This document shows, piece by piece, positions 6,581-8,555 of a stretch of DNA of 8,555 bases; positions within the stretch are counted from its first letter, which is position 1, and every line of letters begins with the position of its first letter. A program made the position numbers and the translations under genes. The notes below the pieces were generated by a model. That model had not been told where the DNA came from, made no database searches, and saw nothing but the letters and a program-made list of their open reading frames with translations. The stretch comes from an uncultured bacterium (GTDB taxonomy: Bacteria; Bacillota; Clostridia; Oscillospirales; Oscillospiraceae), in the NCBI GenBank assembly GCA_949288405.1, contig CASEKM010000110.1:1-8555 (forward strand). The letters run 5' to 3'.

Positions 6581-6775
6581 ACATTAAAGAAGAAAATGCT
6601 CCCCTTCCGGGAAGACGCTCCGCCGGCAGACCGGCGGGGCTTCCCCGGCGGAGAGGGGGTGCGCCGGCCGGCGGCGGGGAAATGTAATACATTTTCAGAT
6701 AAGCGCGGCCCGCGAATCCATTTTCTTCCCGACCCCACCAGACTTGCACAACATGAACAGGAGGTTTCCGCAGCA
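6581..6775 (+). promoter_or_regulatory. Long structured 5' leader of the isomerase operon
   Basis: About 195 untranslated bases separate the expected start of transcription from ATG 6776. The segment CTCCGCCGG (6618-6626) can pair with CCGGCGGGG next to it (6631-6639; the stem 6617-6626/6631-6640 is 10 bp with one G.U and loop CAGA) or with CCGGCGGAG (6645-6653; 9 perfect pairs). The two folds exclude each other. A 12-bp self-complementary sequence CGCCGGCCGGCG follows (6662-6673). No T tract follows these stems, so classic attenuation is not shown, and I recognise no known riboswitch. The isomerase frame is open through the leader from ATG 6596, but that start lacks a good ribosome binding site. 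Confidence 0.45.
6680..6694. promoter_or_regulatory. Candidate GntR/FadR-type operator, site 2
   Basis: AAATGTAATACATTT is a perfect 6-bp inverted repeat (AAATGT/ACATTT) with a 3-base spacer. Its core TGTAATACA matches the TGT-3-ACA layout of site 1. It lies about 100 bases downstream of the expected rightward start, where a bound protein could act as a road block. The assignment to gntR is inference. Confidence 0.45.
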
Positions 6776-7666
6776 ATGAAAGATTCCATTCATAAGTATT
6801 TCCAGGTCGGCACCATCCAGTGGATGAGCTACCCCAACCGCGACCCCATGGAGTCCCTGAAGGCCATCGCCAAGGACGACTTCTTTGACGCCATCGAGCT
6901 GAAGGGCTACGGCGAGAAGAACGCCGAGGCCAAGGCCATCCTGGACCAGAGCCACCTGAAGGTGTGCTACGGCGCTCAGCCCCGGCTGCTGGGTCCCAAG
7001 CTGAACCCCAACGACATCGACGAGGAGGGCCGCAAGAAGGCCGAGGCCACCCTGATGGAGGCCATTGACGAGGCCGAGTACCTGGGCGCCAAGGGCATCG
7101 CCTTCCTGGCCGGCAAGTGGGAGGAGGCCACCAAGGAGCAGGCCTATCAGCAGCTGCTGAAGACCACCCGCAACCTGTGCGACTACGCCGCCACCAAGGG
7201 CATGAACGTGGAGCTGGAGGTCTTTGACTACGACATGGACAAGGCCGCCCTCATCGGCCCCGCCCCCTACGCCGCCAAGTTCGCCGCCGACATGCGCACC
7301 ACCCACAGCAACTTCGGCCTGCTGGTGGACCTGAGCCACTTCCCCACCACCTATGAGACCAGCCAGTTCGTCATCCGCACCCTGCGCCCCTACATCACCC
7401 ACTTCCACTTCGGCAACGCCGTGGTGAAGCAGGGCTGCGACGGCTACGGCGACCTGCACCCCCGCTTCGGCTATCCCAACAGCGCCAACGACACCCCCGA
7501 GCTGCTGGACTACCTGCGGGTGCTGAAGCAGGAGGGCTTCTTCGACGCGGAGAACCCCTATGTGCTGTCCATGGAGGTCACCCTGCGTCCCGGCGAGGAC
7601 GAGGACATCGTCCTGGCCAACACCAAGCGGGTGCTCAACCGGGCCTGGGCTCTGCTGGAGGACTGA
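6776..7666 (+). CDS. Sugar phosphate isomerase/epimerase-like TIM-barrel enzyme
   Basis: 296-residue cytoplasmic enzyme of the xylose isomerase-like TIM-barrel (AP endonuclease family 2) group, which interconverts sugars, sugar phosphates or hydroxy-keto acids at a divalent metal. The expected metal ligands appear at strand ends in the usual order: Glu148 in NVELEVFDYD, Asp185 in GLLVDLSHFP, His211 in ITHFHFGNAV and Glu267 in LSMEVTLRPGED. An Arg271 follows. The N-terminus shows FFDAIELKGYGE (36-47) as an early strand. Start ATG 6776 is chosen because AGGAGG lies 11 bases before it (6759-6764) and the fold begins here; the upstream in-frame extension is GC-rich leader. It is followed after 84 bases, with no terminator, by the dehydrogenase gene. 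The substrate cannot be read from sequence; hydroxypyruvate isomerase or a ketose epimerase are possible given the neighbours. Confidence 0.85.
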   Translation: MKDSIHKYFQVGTIQWMSYPNRDPMESLKAIAKDDFFDAIELKGYGEKNAEAKAILDQSHLKVCYGAQPRLLGPKLNPNDIDEEGRKKAEATLMEAIDEAEYLGAKGIAFLAGKWEEATKEQAYQQLLKTTRNLCDYAATKGMNVELEVFDYDMDKAALIGPAPYAAKFAADMRTTHSNFGLLVDLSHFPTTYETSQFVIRTLRPYITHFHFGNAVVKQGCDGYGDLHPRFGYPNSANDTPELLDYLRVLKQEGFFDAENPYVLSMEVTLRPGEDEDIVLANTKRVLNRAWALLED

Positions 7667-7750
7667 GCGCCCCGCGCCAGCTGAGACGGACCACATACCA
7701 TAAAATAATGATAAGCGCGGCAGCGCGGAAATAAGAAAGGAAAAGACGCC

Positions 7751-8555
7751 ATGAAAATCGTTGTTCTGGACGGCTATACGGAGAACCCCGGCGACCTGAG
7801 CTGGAGCGAGCTGGAGAAGCTGGGAGACGTGACGGTCTATGACCGGACACCGGCTACAATGTGGCTGACTACAACTACGCCAAGGAGAAGGGCGTGCTGG
7901 TGTGCAACGTGCCCACCTACGGCACCGCCTGCGTGGGTCAGTACGCCATCGCCCTGCTGCTGGAGGTCTGCCACCACATCGGCCACCACGACAAGACGGT
8001 CCACGAGGGCAAGTGGCAGAACCACATCGATTGGTGCTACTGGGACTACCCCCTCATCGAGCTGGACGGCAAGACCGCCGGCGTCATCGGTTTCGGCCGC
8101 ATCGGCCAGACCACCGGCCGCATCGCCAAGGCCCTGGGCATGAAGGTGCTGGCCAACGACCTGTACCCCAACGACTCCGGCAAGGCCATTGCCGAGTACG
8201 TGGACCTGGACACCCTGCTGGCCCAGTCCGACGTGATCTTCCTCCACTGCAACCTGACCGCTGAGAATGAGAAGCTCATCAACAAGGCCAACATCGCCAA
8301 GATGAAGGACGGGGCCATCCTCATCAACAACTCCCGCGGCCAGCTCATCGACGAGCAGGACGTCACCGACGCCCTGAAGTCCGGCAAGCTGGCGGCTGCC
8401 GGTCTGGACGTGGTGTACACCGAGCCCATCAAGGCGGACAACCCCCTGCTCACCGCCCCCAACTGCATCATCACCCCCCACATGTCCTGGGGCGCCAAGG
8501 AGGCCCGCCAGCGCATCATGGACATCACCGTGGAGAACGTGAAGGCCTATCTGGA
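7751..8555 (+). pseudogene. D-2-hydroxyacid dehydrogenase (glycerate/hydroxypyruvate type), internal deletion with frameshift; 3' end outside window
   Basis: NAD(P)-dependent enzyme that would reduce hydroxypyruvate or a similar 2-keto acid. The start at ATG 7751, after AAAGGAAAAG, gives MKIVVLDGYTENPGDLSW and the family N-terminus up to VYDRTP (34 residues). The native sequence resumes in another frame at 7849 with TGYNVADYNYAKEKG and runs open to the window edge. In glycerate dehydrogenases TGYN follows about residue 72, so roughly 39 residues (of the substrate-binding lobe) are missing. The number of missing bases must be 1 modulo 3. The rest is intact: GFGRIGQ nucleotide-binding loop (8089-8109), catalytic Arg in NNSRGQ (8335-8337), Glu in VYTEP (8422-8424) and His in TPHMSWG (8479-8481). 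It is cotranscribed with the isomerase. As given, translation would fail shortly after the junction; whether the deletion is real or an assembly fault is open. Confidence 0.88.

Noticed and set aside
6596..6775. In-frame N-terminal extension of the isomerase from upstream ATG codons
   Set aside because: The extension is encoded by palindromic GC-rich leader with no ribosome binding site, and the family fold starts at ATG 6776, which has AGGAGG.
6695..7696. Minus-strand open frame of 333 codons opposite the isomerase
   Set aside because: Mostly repetitive Gly/Val/Gln/His residues; the plus strand encodes a protein with ordered metal ligands and an AGGAGG site.
1..8555. CRISPR array, tRNA/rRNA genes, insertion sequences or phage genes
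   Set aside because: No spaced repeats, cloverleaf structures, transposase or phage motifs were seen on either strand.

Overview
The window looks like chromosomal DNA from a GC-rich, gut-type Clostridia (order Oscillospirales; Flavonifractor, Lawsonibacter or Intestinimonas would fit). This is inferred from the strong preference for C or G at third codon positions, the AGGAGG-type ribosome binding sites, the consensus sigma-A promoters and the anaerobe-style two-gene transketolase. No marker gene confirms it.

Layout, left to right. The tail of an unrecognised plus-strand gene ends at 133 and has a good terminator. It converges on a minus-strand glutamate/sodium symporter gene of the GltS (ESS) family (250-1464), which has its own G.U-containing terminator. 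Next, on the minus strand, is an AMP-binding acyl-CoA synthetase (1802-3417). It is broken in the middle: the two halves are in different frames and about seven conserved residues are missing. It has a consensus promoter (TTGACA-17-TATGAT) whose start point is covered by a perfect 13-bp inverted repeat, a likely repressor operator. A second minus-strand unit encodes a FadR-type GntR regulator (5528-6193) followed by the N- and C-terminal halves of a split transketolase (4589-5422 and 3654-4589, sharing one base), ending at a strong terminator.

A 580-base intergenic region then holds two divergent consensus promoters, one for gntR-tkt and one pointing right. The rightward unit has a leader of about 195 nt, very GC-rich and able to fold in two exclusive ways, then a TIM-barrel sugar phosphate isomerase/epimerase-like enzyme (6776-7666) and a glycerate/hydroxypyruvate-type D-2-hydroxyacid dehydrogenase (from 7751, running off the window). 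The dehydrogenase also has an internal deletion of roughly 39 codons with a frameshift.

Working model (inference): the regulator, the transketolase pair, the isomerase and the dehydrogenase form one divergently transcribed, regulator-controlled locus for a sugar or sugar-acid intermediate. Hydroxypyruvate is a plausible shared metabolite, since transketolases can use it as ketol donor, AP-endonuclease-2-fold isomerases include hydroxypyruvate isomerase, and glycerate dehydrogenases reduce it. Two WTGTRATACAW palindromes in the intergenic region are candidate sites for the GntR protein. The two frame-breaking deletions in otherwise well-conserved genes are the oddest property of the window; they may be real gene decay or assembly/sequencing error, and the sequence alone does not decide. 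I do not see a clear new defence, mobile or RNA system here.
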